From CBDHEY01 sp965262305 (GTDB taxonomy: Bacteria > Pseudomonadota > Gammaproteobacteria > Pseudomonadales > Cellvibrionaceae): DNA of 64,000 bases. The notes beneath the pieces are model-generated. The model did not search any database, was not told the origin of the DNA, and saw nothing but the letters and a program-made list of their open reading frames with translations. The translations under genes were made by a program, and so were the position numbers. Numbering within the stretch: the first letter of the stretch is position 1; every line of letters begins with the position of its first letter. Shown here in pieces: positions 19,595 through 27,322 of this stretch. The DNA lies in NCBI GenBank assembly GCA_965262305.1, contig CBDHEY010000004.1, positions 310,001 through 374,000 on the forward strand, given 5' to 3'.

Positions 19595-20971
19595 ATGTCC
19601 ACCCAAATAATTAAACCTACGACTGGTTTATTTTTATTTATGGCTGTTTATCTAATTCTAACAACAGAAGCAAAGTCTTCTTCGAATGAGATACCCGATT
19701 TCGCCGCACCTGGTGTTGCCAGTGACAAAAGGGTGAAATTTTTTGTTGGTCAAGATTCAAACAGCCTAAGAGAATACAAAATAGCCGTTTTAGATAAACA
19801 GCCTGACTTTCCTAAACCCTCTGGGATCTCACTCTATACAAATCTCGTTTATGGCGCATTTTTAGCTGGAATGGGTATGAGCCCTGTCGACGAAAATGGC
19901 CGCCTGATGCCAGGATTCAACTATCAAACCAATCATCGTTATGATTTTGGCGGCGGGCCACAAAGCTTTACTGAATCCATGGCTATGTACCCAGAAGCAG
20001 ACTTAAATGTCGGCTTATACCTGTCTGATATTTTTGCCGGTTGCACGAATCAGCCGCTCAGAGCAATACACGCCATCGAAAACCCTGCCATGGGCACCGA
20101 TATTACGAAAGATCTTAGCGCCGCTTACAAAAACGCGATAGATGTAATGCTCACAACCATGATGTCCTGGGACAGGCAAGTTTATTTACGAATCGGTTAT
20201 GAGTTTGATGGAGTATGGAATTGCTACGGCAGTGACCTATATAAAAATGCTTTCCGATATATCTCCGGGCGTGTGAAAGCGTTAGATGCCAAAAACATTG
20301 CGCTTGTTTGGCAATCTTCGTCTTGGCCAAGAGATGAACAAGTTCAGAACCCGCAATATAACTTTATTGTGAGCGCTGAAGATCATCTTGAAAAATGGTA
20401 TCCCGGCGATCAATATGTCGATTGGATAGGGCTTTCCACGTATTTTGGTAAAAATTACGAAGATTACCAATGGTCGTGTAATGAGAAAAACCCAGAATAT
20501 TTTACTGCATCGTTACCACCACGAGACGTCCAAGATCGAATTCTAGATTTTGCGAGAGATCGACAAAAACCTGTAATGATCGCCGAAGCCGCCCCTCAGG
20601 GCCTACAAACAGATACTCTCACAGCATCATGTATTTTTTATCGCGACGAGCAGCGGGTACTACCAACAAACAACTTGAAGATGCATGCGTTCAAGTTGTG
20701 GTATCTCTGGTTTCGTGAATGGTTCAACTATATTGAAGAAAATCGGGATGTTATTCGCGCCGTGGCTTATATCAACTCAGACTGGGACTTAATCCCTCAA
20801 TTTGAGTGTCAAAAGGGCGTAAGTGCTGGTTCGAATGGATGTAATACAGGATATTGGGGCGATAGCCGAATTCAAAATAATCAAGTTATTCTCAATCGTT
20901 TTAAACGTGCACTTGAAGCGCCTTATTGGTATTCAGTTGAGACTCAGTCGCTAGCAAAAAGCCAAGAATAA
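19595..20971 (+). CDS. Secreted GH26-like glycoside hydrolase
   Basis: Predicted secreted endo-acting hydrolase of the clan GH-A, closest in motif to GH26 (beta-mannanase and related enzymes). The acid/base block YLRIGYEFDGVWNCYG lies near residue 200, and the nucleophile block VMIAEAAPQG near residue 330, the usual spacing. WYPGDQYVDWIGLSTYF between them is also typical. I place the start at ATG 19595 because the hydrophobic signal segment (GLFLFMAVYLILTTEAKS) follows directly. An upstream in-frame ATG at 19466 would add 43 residues without signal-peptide character. Four or more Cys suggest disulfides. Its substrate (mannan, mixed-linkage glucan or alginate-related) cannot be told. Confidence 0.8.
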   Translation: MSTQIIKPTTGLFLFMAVYLILTTEAKSSSNEIPDFAAPGVASDKRVKFFVGQDSNSLREYKIAVLDKQPDFPKPSGISLYTNLVYGAFLAGMGMSPVDENGRLMPGFNYQTNHRYDFGGGPQSFTESMAMYPEADLNVGLYLSDIFAGCTNQPLRAIHAIENPAMGTDITKDLSAAYKNAIDVMLTTMMSWDRQVYLRIGYEFDGVWNCYGSDLYKNAFRYISGRVKALDAKNIALVWQSSSWPRDEQVQNPQYNFIVSAEDHLEKWYPGDQYVDWIGLSTYFGKNYEDYQWSCNEKNPEYFTASLPPRDVQDRILDFARDRQKPVMIAEAAPQGLQTDTLTASCIFYRDEQRVLPTNNLKMHAFKLWYLWFREWFNYIEENRDVIRAVAYINSDWDLIPQFECQKGVSAGSNGCNTGYWGDSRIQNNQVILNRFKRALEAPYWYSVETQSLAKSQE

Positions 20972-21041
20972 TCTGTAAATCATAATCAAAAATCATTCAA
21001 ATTATTTTAATAGCGGTTGAAATTTTTATCGTTAGGTCGTA

Positions 21042-21062
21042 CTATCTACTCATAGGTAGATA
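21042..21062. promoter_or_regulatory. Candidate TetR operator, copy 1
   Basis: A 21-base element with arms TATCTAC and GTAGATA, lying just upstream of the tetR-type gene. It shares 16 of 21 bases with the element before the cupin gene (21718-21738); the common core is CTATCT-N-CT-NNN-AGGTAGAT. This is consistent with autoregulation by the adjacent TetR protein. Confidence 0.75.
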
Positions 21063-21071
21063 ACAGCATCG

Positions 21072-21653
21072 TTGAACATGATAAACCAACTCAACAACAC
21101 GGCACATAAGGTTTTGGATGTAGCGGAGTTTTATACTCAAACCCGTGGTTTTAACGCGTTTAGCTATAAGGATATCCAGCAAGATGTGGGCGTTAAAACA
21201 TCGAGTATCCACTATTATTTTCCGACCAAACACGATCTCGCATCGGCAATGACACAAAGATACATAGAGCGCTTTAGTGAACAGCTTACCCAGATCGATT
21301 TGGAAAATGAAAAGGGAATAGCGCGTCTCACTGCTTTAAACAAAATTTATATTGCAGTGTTAAAACAGGGGAAGTTCTGCTTGTGTGGCATGCTTGCTAG
21401 CGACTTACTATCACTGCCACAAGAGGTTAATGACCAACTAAAACAATTTTTCAGTTTGATAGAAAACTGGATAAATACGTCACTCGCTTTGAGCCAATCG
21501 CAGGGCGACTTTGACGATAACGTAGATCTTGAAGCAGCAGGATCACTCTATTTTGCCGCTCTTGAAGGTGGAATGCTCATAGCACGCGCAAAGAATGATG
21601 CTAAATATTTTGAAATTGTGATGCGGGAAGTCATCGAAAGGCTTGAAAGGTAA
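21072..21653 (+). CDS. TetR family transcriptional regulator
   Basis: One-component repressor of 193 residues. The N-terminal helix-turn-helix is clear: AEFYTQTRGFNAFSYKDIQQ, then VGVKTSSIHYYFPTKHDLA (about residues 18-60). The ligand-binding C-terminal domain has KFCLCGMLASDLLSLP, typical of the TetR_C group that follows YjdC/AcrR-like repressors of stress genes. It can start at TTG 21072 or at ATG 21078; I keep the longer form. A 21-base palindrome sits immediately upstream and a near copy precedes the downstream cupin gene, so it probably represses itself and the cupin. Confidence 0.9.
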   Translation: MNMINQLNNTAHKVLDVAEFYTQTRGFNAFSYKDIQQDVGVKTSSIHYYFPTKHDLASAMTQRYIERFSEQLTQIDLENEKGIARLTALNKIYIAVLKQGKFCLCGMLASDLLSLPQEVNDQLKQFFSLIENWINTSLALSQSQGDFDDNVDLEAAGSLYFAALEGGMLIARAKNDAKYFEIVMREVIERLER

Positions 21654-21717
21654 TTCGCGGGATCAGTAAGTATCGACTTAAGGACAATAGTAGTAGTATT
21701 TTTTTGGGTAAATTTAT

Positions 21718-21738
21718 CTATCTTCTAGAAGGTAGATG
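21718..21738. promoter_or_regulatory. Candidate TetR operator, copy 2
   Basis: A 21-base imperfect palindrome, arms ATCTTCT/AGAAGGTAGAT around CTAG, about 30 bases before the cupin ATG. It matches the copy upstream of the tetR gene at 16 of 21 positions, including both CTATCT and AGGTAGAT ends. Confidence 0.75.
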
Positions 21739-21768
21739 CTTAAATTACGTTGAGAGAGGTAAGAAATA

Positions 21769-22440
21769 ATGTCTGAAGAGCTTAGGATTAATGCTGACTT
21801 TAATCAGCGTATTGTTATTAGACCCCAAGATTACACCTGGGTCGACTCACCTATGCCAGGTGTAGAGCGCATGATGTTAGATCGCATCGGCGGAGAGATT
21901 GCCCGCGCGACATCCATAGTTCGCTATGCACCTAATAGCGAGTTCTCTTCTCACACCCACAGTGGAGGCGAAGAATTTTATGTTCTAGAAGGCTGTTTTG
22001 CGGATGAACATGGCCAATACCCACGCGGTTCTTATGTAAGAAATCCTATTGGAACAACCCATACGCCGAAAATCGGCAATCAAGGCGCAACAATCTTTGT
22101 GAAGCTGCACCAATTTGACGATGAAGATTTGGATCAAAAGTCGGTCGAAACCCATAAAAATCCATGGCGACCTGGTTTAGTTTCTGGCCTTAGCGTGATG
22201 CCATTGCACGAATACAAAACCGAGCATGTTGCTCTAGTAAAGTGGGATCCCAATACCCAATTTCAGCGCCATACTCACTGGGGTGGCGAAGAAATATTCG
22301 TATTAGAAGGCACCTTCTATGATGAACATGGTGTTTATCCCCAAGGTAGCTGGCTCCGCAACCCACATATGAGTGAGCATACCCCTTTTACTAAAGAAGA
22401 TGGCGCGCTTATTTATGTAAAAATTGGACATTTAGCATAA
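21769..22440 (+). CDS. Tandem ChrR-like cupin protein
   Basis: Cytoplasmic protein of 223 residues built from two copies of a ChrR-type cupin domain. The repeat is visible by eye: HTHSGGEEFYVLEGCFADEH with RGSYVRNPIGTTHTP in the first half, and HTHWGGEEIFVLEGTFYDEH with QGSWLRNPHMSEHTP in the second. The His/Glu pattern (H-x-H...E...H) is the metal-binding set of cupins, so a mononuclear zinc, iron or manganese site is likely in each half. The ChrR cupin acts as anti-sigma sensor in Rhodobacter; this protein lacks the zinc-finger anti-sigma domain and is probably an enzyme or a peroxide/thiol-stress protein. AGAGAGGTAAG precedes the ATG. It is controlled, by inference, by the adjacent TetR protein. 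Confidence 0.88.
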   Translation: MSEELRINADFNQRIVIRPQDYTWVDSPMPGVERMMLDRIGGEIARATSIVRYAPNSEFSSHTHSGGEEFYVLEGCFADEHGQYPRGSYVRNPIGTTHTPKIGNQGATIFVKLHQFDDEDLDQKSVETHKNPWRPGLVSGLSVMPLHEYKTEHVALVKWDPNTQFQRHTHWGGEEIFVLEGTFYDEHGVYPQGSWLRNPHMSEHTPFTKEDGALIYVKIGHLA

Positions 22441-22464
22441 AACTCATCTTGGGATGTGAGGTGA

Positions 22465-22839
22465 TTACAGCGATAAAAAAGTGGACGAGGCTTGAGTAAT
22501 GGTGGTGTTTATTGATACTGCTTTTCTTAATCCCTCATCAAGTTTGTTTAGCCTGCACTCAAATCTCTCCCAAATACCGTTTTTTAAAAAAATTTCTTCA
22601 ATAATTGCCAAAAACAAATAAAGTAACCAAAAATAATTTACAGGGTTAAAAAACCATATTTTATAAATCGTAAAAAGGTGAAAAACCATCAAAGCTATCC
22701 AAACTAGCACTGCGAGGATACCCAACAAGGGATGGTGAGATTTTTTAAAATTTTCTACACCAAACATTCCGGCAAGCCCGATGAAAATCAGACTATACAG
22801 AACAAAAAACGTACAAACACCTTTTATAATGTATATCAT
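22465..22839 (-). CDS. Small inner-membrane protein of unknown function
   Basis: A 124-residue protein with three predicted membrane helices: IYIIKGVCTFFVLYSLIFIG, LLGILAVLVWIALMVFHLF and YFWLLYLFLAIIEEIFL. A short polar, Ser/Thr-rich tail follows. I do not recognise a family. It is transcribed away from the secreted small protein gene and towards the cupin gene. The hydrophobic pattern and clean start (ATG at 22839) support a real gene, but the functional evidence is nil. Confidence 0.6.
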   Translation of the reverse strand: MIYIIKGVCTFFVLYSLIFIGLAGMFGVENFKKSHHPLLGILAVLVWIALMVFHLFTIYKIWFFNPVNYFWLLYLFLAIIEEIFLKNGIWERFECRLNKLDEGLRKAVSINTTITQASSTFLSL

Positions 22840-22965
22840 TGTGAGTTAGATCCAATTCGCTCTTATGCGAGAAGCAGTTAGCCTTTTAAACATTTTGAAT
22901 TTGCCCTCACTTTGATCGATTGGTAGTATTGATCAAATAATAAAGGATGCAAGAGATTTTTTATT

Positions 22966-23505
22966 TTGGCAAAGAGGAAGCATAACCTTTACTTTCTTCC
23001 CCTATTTTTCTTGTTTTTGTCCGGAGGCATTTCCGCCATGGCGATCGGCGATTTCAAAAATCTTTGTTTATTTTCTAGTATCTCCGGAACAATCACACTT
23101 AATGGCCAAGTCATTAAGAATGCAAAAATTAAGCGAGTTGTCGACAAAGCGCATTCAAAGGGTTCGAAAATTGACGAGACCACCACTGATGATCAGGGTC
23201 GATTTGCAATGCCCGCCATTTTCGACTCAAGTGTCGTTGGCAAGGTTTTGCCAATGGAATTCGCGGTTCCACAATATATCTATGTGACTTACAAGGGTAA
23301 AGAATACGAAATTTGGTATGGCGTTAAGGCGAGATCAGAAGAAAACGCAGAATCCAGAGGCAAACCCCTGAACGTAAGCTGTGAATTAGAAAAAGAAACT
23401 GAAGTAATCTGGGTGGACGGTAGCGTTTTTCATACGAAGTGTACTTGGGATGTTATTCCTGACGACCGATCGGATGAAAACGAACCTTTATTTGACGATA
23501 GCTAA
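22966..23505 (+). CDS. Exported carboxypeptidase-regulatory-like (DUF6795-like) protein
   Basis: Exported protein of 179 residues. After a short basic start there is a hydrophobic signal segment (NLYFLPLFFLFLSGGISA), then a beta-sandwich-like domain: SGTITLNGQVIKNAKIKR, TDDQGRFAMPAIF and PQYIYVTYKGKEYEIWYG. This is the pattern of carboxypeptidase-regulatory-like domains and of the DUF6795 group, from memory. The start is TTG 22966, chosen because it includes the signal peptide; AAGGATG lies upstream. It ends 21 bases before a lipase gene on the same strand, so the two are very likely co-transcribed. The pairing suggests a periplasmic partner or immunity factor for the lipase, which is an inference. 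Confidence 0.65.
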   Translation: MAKRKHNLYFLPLFFLFLSGGISAMAIGDFKNLCLFSSISGTITLNGQVIKNAKIKRVVDKAHSKGSKIDETTTDDQGRFAMPAIFDSSVVGKVLPMEFAVPQYIYVTYKGKEYEIWYGVKARSEENAESRGKPLNVSCELEKETEVIWVDGSVFHTKCTWDVIPDDRSDENEPLFDDS

Positions 23506-23526
23506 CAATACATTGAGGAAATTGGT

Positions 23527-24714
23527 ATGCCAGCGATTACGGCGAAGATGGCGGCTGAGCTTGCACGCGACGCTTATGTATTAGTTAATTCAGGTGGTGT
23601 TTCTCGCGCAATTCTTACGCTTGAAAGCGCATATAAAAATAGGCTAGATGTAGACAAAGACGCTTTTTTAGCCGCTCGCACAGGTGGCCCAGGGTTTATT
23701 AAATCTCGCACAGGTTTCGGTCTCGTCTGTTATGGCGCAGGAGCTTATTCCGGTCATGCATTTATTGTTATGCGTGGCACTAAGTACTTAGGCGACTGGC
23801 TCACGAATGCCAATATTGGTACTTCTCGTGCTACTGGCGGCCAATCCGTTCACAATGGTTTTAATACTGCTTTCCAATCGATGCTCCGGAAACTGACTCC
23901 TTTTATTAACAGCCTTTCTCGAAAGGGAATTCATTCAGTTCACTGTATAGGGCATAGTCTGGGTGGCGCTCTTGCATCTCTTGCTGCTGATCATATTCGT
24001 AGTACCACGTCGCTCAAACCTTATCTCTACACGTTTGGCGCACCACGGGTTGGTCTCCGCTCGTTTGCTGATCAGTTTTCAAGCCAATTAGGGCCTGAAC
24101 GTATTTTCCGTGTATATCACCGCACGGATGTTGTGCCTTGCATACCATTTTGGCCTTTTGTTCATGCGCCAACTCTGATGGCGAAGTCTTACGACTATTT
24201 TCAACCGAGCCCAGGAGATTTCCCTGGAAAAGAATGGCATTCACGCCATTTGTATGTGCAGACGGTCGGTACTCAAAAGTGGAGTAGCCTGCGCGGCAGA
24301 AGAACTCAGATCGATGATTCAGTCAGCATTGAGCATTGGTTAAATAAGAAGGAAAGTGTCAGTTTTAGCATGACCAATATTCATTGGTTAGATAAAGCCA
24401 TTAACTATGTTATTACTAAGGTCACTAAAACTGTAGGTATCGCCTTGACTGCGTCCTTTGGCAGTGCTTTTACACTAATGGATCGCTTAGCTTATATTTT
24501 GAAAAAAGGCATTGATCTGGCAAGCACAGTGTCATCATTGGTTATGGCTTTAATTCGTAAGATTATGTCAGTCCTGGGTATGAAGCCCTTAGTGGACGGC
24601 TTAGACATTACAACCAGCTTTGTTCGCAGCTTGTTTGATCGCCTCTCAAGAAAAGTCACGCTGTATTGTCAGGCAGCCATTGATGCAGCTTTGGTTTCGG
24701 GCGAAAGCGTTTAA
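23527..24714 (+). CDS. Class 3 lipase, possible antibacterial or secreted effector
   Basis: Alpha/beta-hydrolase of the lipase class 3 family, 395 residues. The nucleophile elbow is CIGHSLGGALASLAADH with Ser near residue 144; YLYTFGAPRVG and HRTDVVPCIPF carry the neighbouring conserved segments and a likely catalytic Asp, and EWHSRHLYV a candidate His. There is no signal peptide. The C-terminal 110 residues contain several hydrophobic or amphipathic helices (INYVITKVTKTVGIALTASF, LASTVSSLVMALIRKIM) that could insert in membranes. A ribosome site (TGAGGAAA) precedes ATG 23527. The absence of an export signal plus an exported neighbour resembles type VI lipase effector/immunity pairs, but no VgrG, PAAR or Hcp gene is near. 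Confidence 0.8.
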   Translation: MPAITAKMAAELARDAYVLVNSGGVSRAILTLESAYKNRLDVDKDAFLAARTGGPGFIKSRTGFGLVCYGAGAYSGHAFIVMRGTKYLGDWLTNANIGTSRATGGQSVHNGFNTAFQSMLRKLTPFINSLSRKGIHSVHCIGHSLGGALASLAADHIRSTTSLKPYLYTFGAPRVGLRSFADQFSSQLGPERIFRVYHRTDVVPCIPFWPFVHAPTLMAKSYDYFQPSPGDFPGKEWHSRHLYVQTVGTQKWSSLRGRRTQIDDSVSIEHWLNKKESVSFSMTNIHWLDKAINYVITKVTKTVGIALTASFGSAFTLMDRLAYILKKGIDLASTVSSLVMALIRKIMSVLGMKPLVDGLDITTSFVRSLFDRLSRKVTLYCQAAIDAALVSGESV

Positions 24715-24751
24715 GTCTGAAACCAAGCTGTTCTAAATAAGTAAGAGCCCT

Positions 24752-25372
24752 CTAGCGTTTTTTTGCAACAATAAAGACCGCTTTGTTTTTCCCTGGTTGC
24801 CATTCATAATCAATTTCAAAACCTGCTGTTAACAGAGCATTTTTTAATTGAGCCGCAGTAAAGACCTTAATGATTGGGAGCAAACCTAGTCGCAATCCAA
24901 CTGGTCCAATCCATTTGAAAAACCACATGTGATCACCAAGGCAAGCTGTACTGCTCACAAAAATACCACCAGGTTTTAAGCCATGGTAGATTTTTGCAAT
25001 CACTTCCTCATAGTTTTTTAACAGGTGTAAGATGCTCAACCCTAAAATCGCATCTTGTGAATCTGGTTCTATGACTAGGTCGTCAATACTAGAACATTCA
25101 AAATCGAGATTATCTATGTCTGTATTGCGAACTTTTTCTCGAGCAATCTCTAACATTTTTGCAGAAATGTCCGTTGCACGAAGGTGCTTTACATAAGGAG
25201 CATGAAGAATGGCAGTGGAGCCAGTGCCGCAACCGATCTCTAATACCTCCATGTTCGAGTTAAAATATTCGCGCGTGATCTTTAACTTTTTTTGATAAAT
25301 ACCTTCATTAGGTATCGGATCTTTAGAATATTTTACGGCAATCCTATCCCAGAACCTGGCTGTTTGTGTCAT
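24752..25372 (-). CDS. Class I SAM-dependent methyltransferase
   Basis: A 206-residue methyltransferase of the Methyltransf_11/25 type. Motif I is VLEIGCGTGSTAILHAPYV (SAM-binding Gly loop) near residue 40, then ATDISAKMLEIAREKV with the acidic residue that holds the ribose, and DAILGLSILHLLKNYEEVI. LKPGGIFVSSTACLG follows as the usual motif. The substrate is unknown. It is divergent from the LysR gene at 25497, with three ATGCAT hexamers between them, so the LysR protein may control it. Confidence 0.85.
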   Translation of the reverse strand: MTQTARFWDRIAVKYSKDPIPNEGIYQKKLKITREYFNSNMEVLEIGCGTGSTAILHAPYVKHLRATDISAKMLEIAREKVRNTDIDNLDFECSSIDDLVIEPDSQDAILGLSILHLLKNYEEVIAKIYHGLKPGGIFVSSTACLGDHMWFFKWIGPVGLRLGLLPIIKVFTAAQLKNALLTAGFEIDYEWQPGKNKAVFIVAKKR

Positions 25373-25442
25373 TTTCCCTCCTAGTCAGTTGTGAACTTTT
25401 CGTTCAAGTAATTTGAGTTTTTTCAAAGATCTCAGTATATCA

Positions 25443-25477
25443 ATGCATATATTTTGATAAAATGCATAAATATGCAT
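25443..25477. promoter_or_regulatory. Three spaced ATGCAT palindromes in divergent promoter region
   Basis: ATGCAT occurs at 25443-25448, 25462-25467 and 25472-25477, with start-to-start spacings of 19 and 10 bases, close to two turns and one turn of the helix. The outer copies form ATGCATATATTT and AAATATGCAT, nearly inverted. The position between the methyltransferase and LysR genes suits a LysR binding region; this is inference. Confidence 0.4.
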
Positions 25478-25496
25478 CCCACCTAAACAAATTTGT

Positions 25497-26381
25497 ATGG
25501 ATTGGCGTTCGATAAATTTCGATTGGAATCAGGCCCGAGCTTTTCTTGTCACTGCCGAAGAAGGTTCATTTTCGGCGGCTGCTCGCTCACTTGGAATGAC
25601 TCAGCCTACGCTAGGGCGCCAAGTTGCAGCACTTGAGACATCTTTAGGTGTGGCGTTGTTTGACCGTGATGGCCGCGGGTTAACACTGACTCCAAACGGA
25701 CTAGATTTGGTTGAGCATGTTCGCGCCATGGGTAATGCGGCGAATGAATTATCATTGTCTGCAACGGGAAAATCGAACGCACTTGAAGGCAATGTATGCA
25801 TCTCTGCGGTTGAGTCAGCCTCGGCTTACACATTACCGCCGATTATTAAGAAATTACGACGACTCCACCCAGGAATTCAAATAGAAATTTTGGCTTCAAA
25901 CAGTGTGAGTGATCTAAAAAGACGCGAAGCGGATATCGCGATTCGTGCTTTTCGTCCAACCCAATTAGATTTGATCACTAGAAAAATTCGCGGTTTTGAT
26001 GCACAACTCTATGCTACACCCGGTTATTTAGAACAACTGGGTAATCCCCAAACTGAGGAGAATTTTAGTCATGCAAGCTTTTTTAATTTCGACCATAGTG
26101 ATCGACTGTTAACGCTACTCAATTCAAATGGTTTTAAACTAACAGATAAGAATATTCATATCATCTCAGAGAATCATATCGTGCAATGGGAAATGGTTAA
26201 ACTTGGCATGGGAATAGGAGTAATGACCTCGGATATTGGCGATGCCGAACCTAGAGTTAAACGCATTCTTCCCCATGTAGATATTTACACGGGCGAACTC
26301 TGGCTTGTTGTTCACCGAGAATTACGCACAACGCAAAGAATTAAGACAGTATTTGATTTTCTAGCTGATCAACTTAGCTGA
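25497..26381 (+). CDS. LysR family transcriptional regulator
   Basis: A 294-residue LysR-type regulator. The winged helix-turn-helix is at residues about 10-68: ARAFLVTAEEGSFSAAARSL, GMTQPTLGRQVAALE, LGVALFDRDGRGLTLTPNG. The periplasmic-binding-like effector domain follows (LEGNVCISAVESASAYTLPP onward). ATG 25497 starts MDWRSINFDWNQARAF, typical of a LysR clade with an early Trp. It is divergent from the methyltransferase, its most likely target along with itself. The inducer is unknown. Confidence 0.92.
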   Translation: MDWRSINFDWNQARAFLVTAEEGSFSAAARSLGMTQPTLGRQVAALETSLGVALFDRDGRGLTLTPNGLDLVEHVRAMGNAANELSLSATGKSNALEGNVCISAVESASAYTLPPIIKKLRRLHPGIQIEILASNSVSDLKRREADIAIRAFRPTQLDLITRKIRGFDAQLYATPGYLEQLGNPQTEENFSHASFFNFDHSDRLLTLLNSNGFKLTDKNIHIISENHIVQWEMVKLGMGIGVMTSDIGDAEPRVKRILPHVDIYTGELWLVVHRELRTTQRIKTVFDFLADQLS

Positions 26382-26433
26382 TTGGCATTAAAAACCTCAA
26401 ACTAATCAGTTGCTATTTCAACATCCACTGATA

Positions 26434-26453
26434 TACTGTATATAAAAACAGTA
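26434..26453. promoter_or_regulatory. LexA (SOS) box
   Basis: TACTGTATATAAAAACAGTA contains the canonical CTG-N10-CAG core at 26436-26451, with extended symmetric TA flanks. It lies about 18-35 bases before the imuA ATG and explains DNA-damage induction of the imuA-imuB-dnaE2 operon. The lexA gene itself is not in the window. Confidence 0.93.
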
Positions 26454-26470
26454 TATATTTATGTTGAATT

Positions 26471-27322
26471 ATGCCTCCAAAATCCATACAGCGAGAAAAT
26501 GCTTCAATACCTTTGATATTACCTAAAGCCCTACTAAGCCGTAATGATATTTGGCGAGGCTATTCACAAGCTAAAAAAAAACAGCGAGGCATCGATACCG
26601 GCTACGATCTAATCAACAATGCATTACACACTCAAGGCTGGCCTCAAGAAGGCCTAATTGAAATTTGTAGCCCTAGCACCGGGTTTGAGTGGTGGTTATT
26701 TCATCCAGCCATGCATCAAGTCATTGAAAGAGGCGCTTATATTGCACTGGTTTCTCCTCCCTATATTCCTTATAGCCAAGGTATTGCCCAACTAAAACTG
26801 TCTTTAGATAGACTCATTGTCATTACTCCACAAAAAAAACACGATTTTATTGCCACTCTTGTTGAGTTAAATCGTTCGCCAGTTTTTCAACAGGTAATGG
26901 CATGGCCACAAAAATTTCTACTGAGTTATAGTGAATTACGTAAAATTCATCTAGCCCAAAAGGACGGTATAGGTCTTAGCACAATCTTTCGAACCTTAGA
27001 TTATAGAAAACACAGTTCTCCTGCTGCTCTGCGGTTGGCCGCTCAATTACATACAGAAAATATTTCACTAGAAATATTTAAGCAACAAGGTCAATTAAAA
27101 AACCATGAAATTTCATTACCAATACCCGATTACTTGCAAGCACTGCCACAGCATCACGTATTAGACAGTCGAAAAGCGAAAGATTTTGATTCAAAAAACA
27201 TTATCGAAAATTATTCCTTATCTAACAGACAACACCAATTTTCGAAAAAAGTATTAACCGCTCATTTAACAACAACCGCTATTCGTGCGAAAAAATTGAA
27301 GTATGAGTATCAGGTGCAATGA
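26471..27322 (+). CDS. imuA: Translesion synthesis accessory protein ImuA
   Basis: First gene of the SOS mutasome cassette. The 283-residue protein has the ImuA/SulA-like RecA-fold core: GYDLINNALHTQGWPQEGLI at about residues 45-65, LIEICSPSTGFEWWLFHPAM, then ALVSPPYIPYSQGIAQLKLS. It lacks a good Walker A motif, as is usual in gammaproteobacterial ImuA, and ends in a basic tail. The role, from work on ImuA-type proteins, is to bind RecA and ImuB during damage-induced mutagenesis. A LexA box lies directly upstream. It overlaps imuB by four bases (ATGA), so translation is coupled. Confidence 0.9.
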   Translation: MPPKSIQRENASIPLILPKALLSRNDIWRGYSQAKKKQRGIDTGYDLINNALHTQGWPQEGLIEICSPSTGFEWWLFHPAMHQVIERGAYIALVSPPYIPYSQGIAQLKLSLDRLIVITPQKKHDFIATLVELNRSPVFQQVMAWPQKFLLSYSELRKIHLAQKDGIGLSTIFRTLDYRKHSSPAALRLAAQLHTENISLEIFKQQGQLKNHEISLPIPDYLQALPQHHVLDSRKAKDFDSKNIIENYSLSNRQHQFSKKVLTAHLTTTAIRAKKLKYEYQVQ

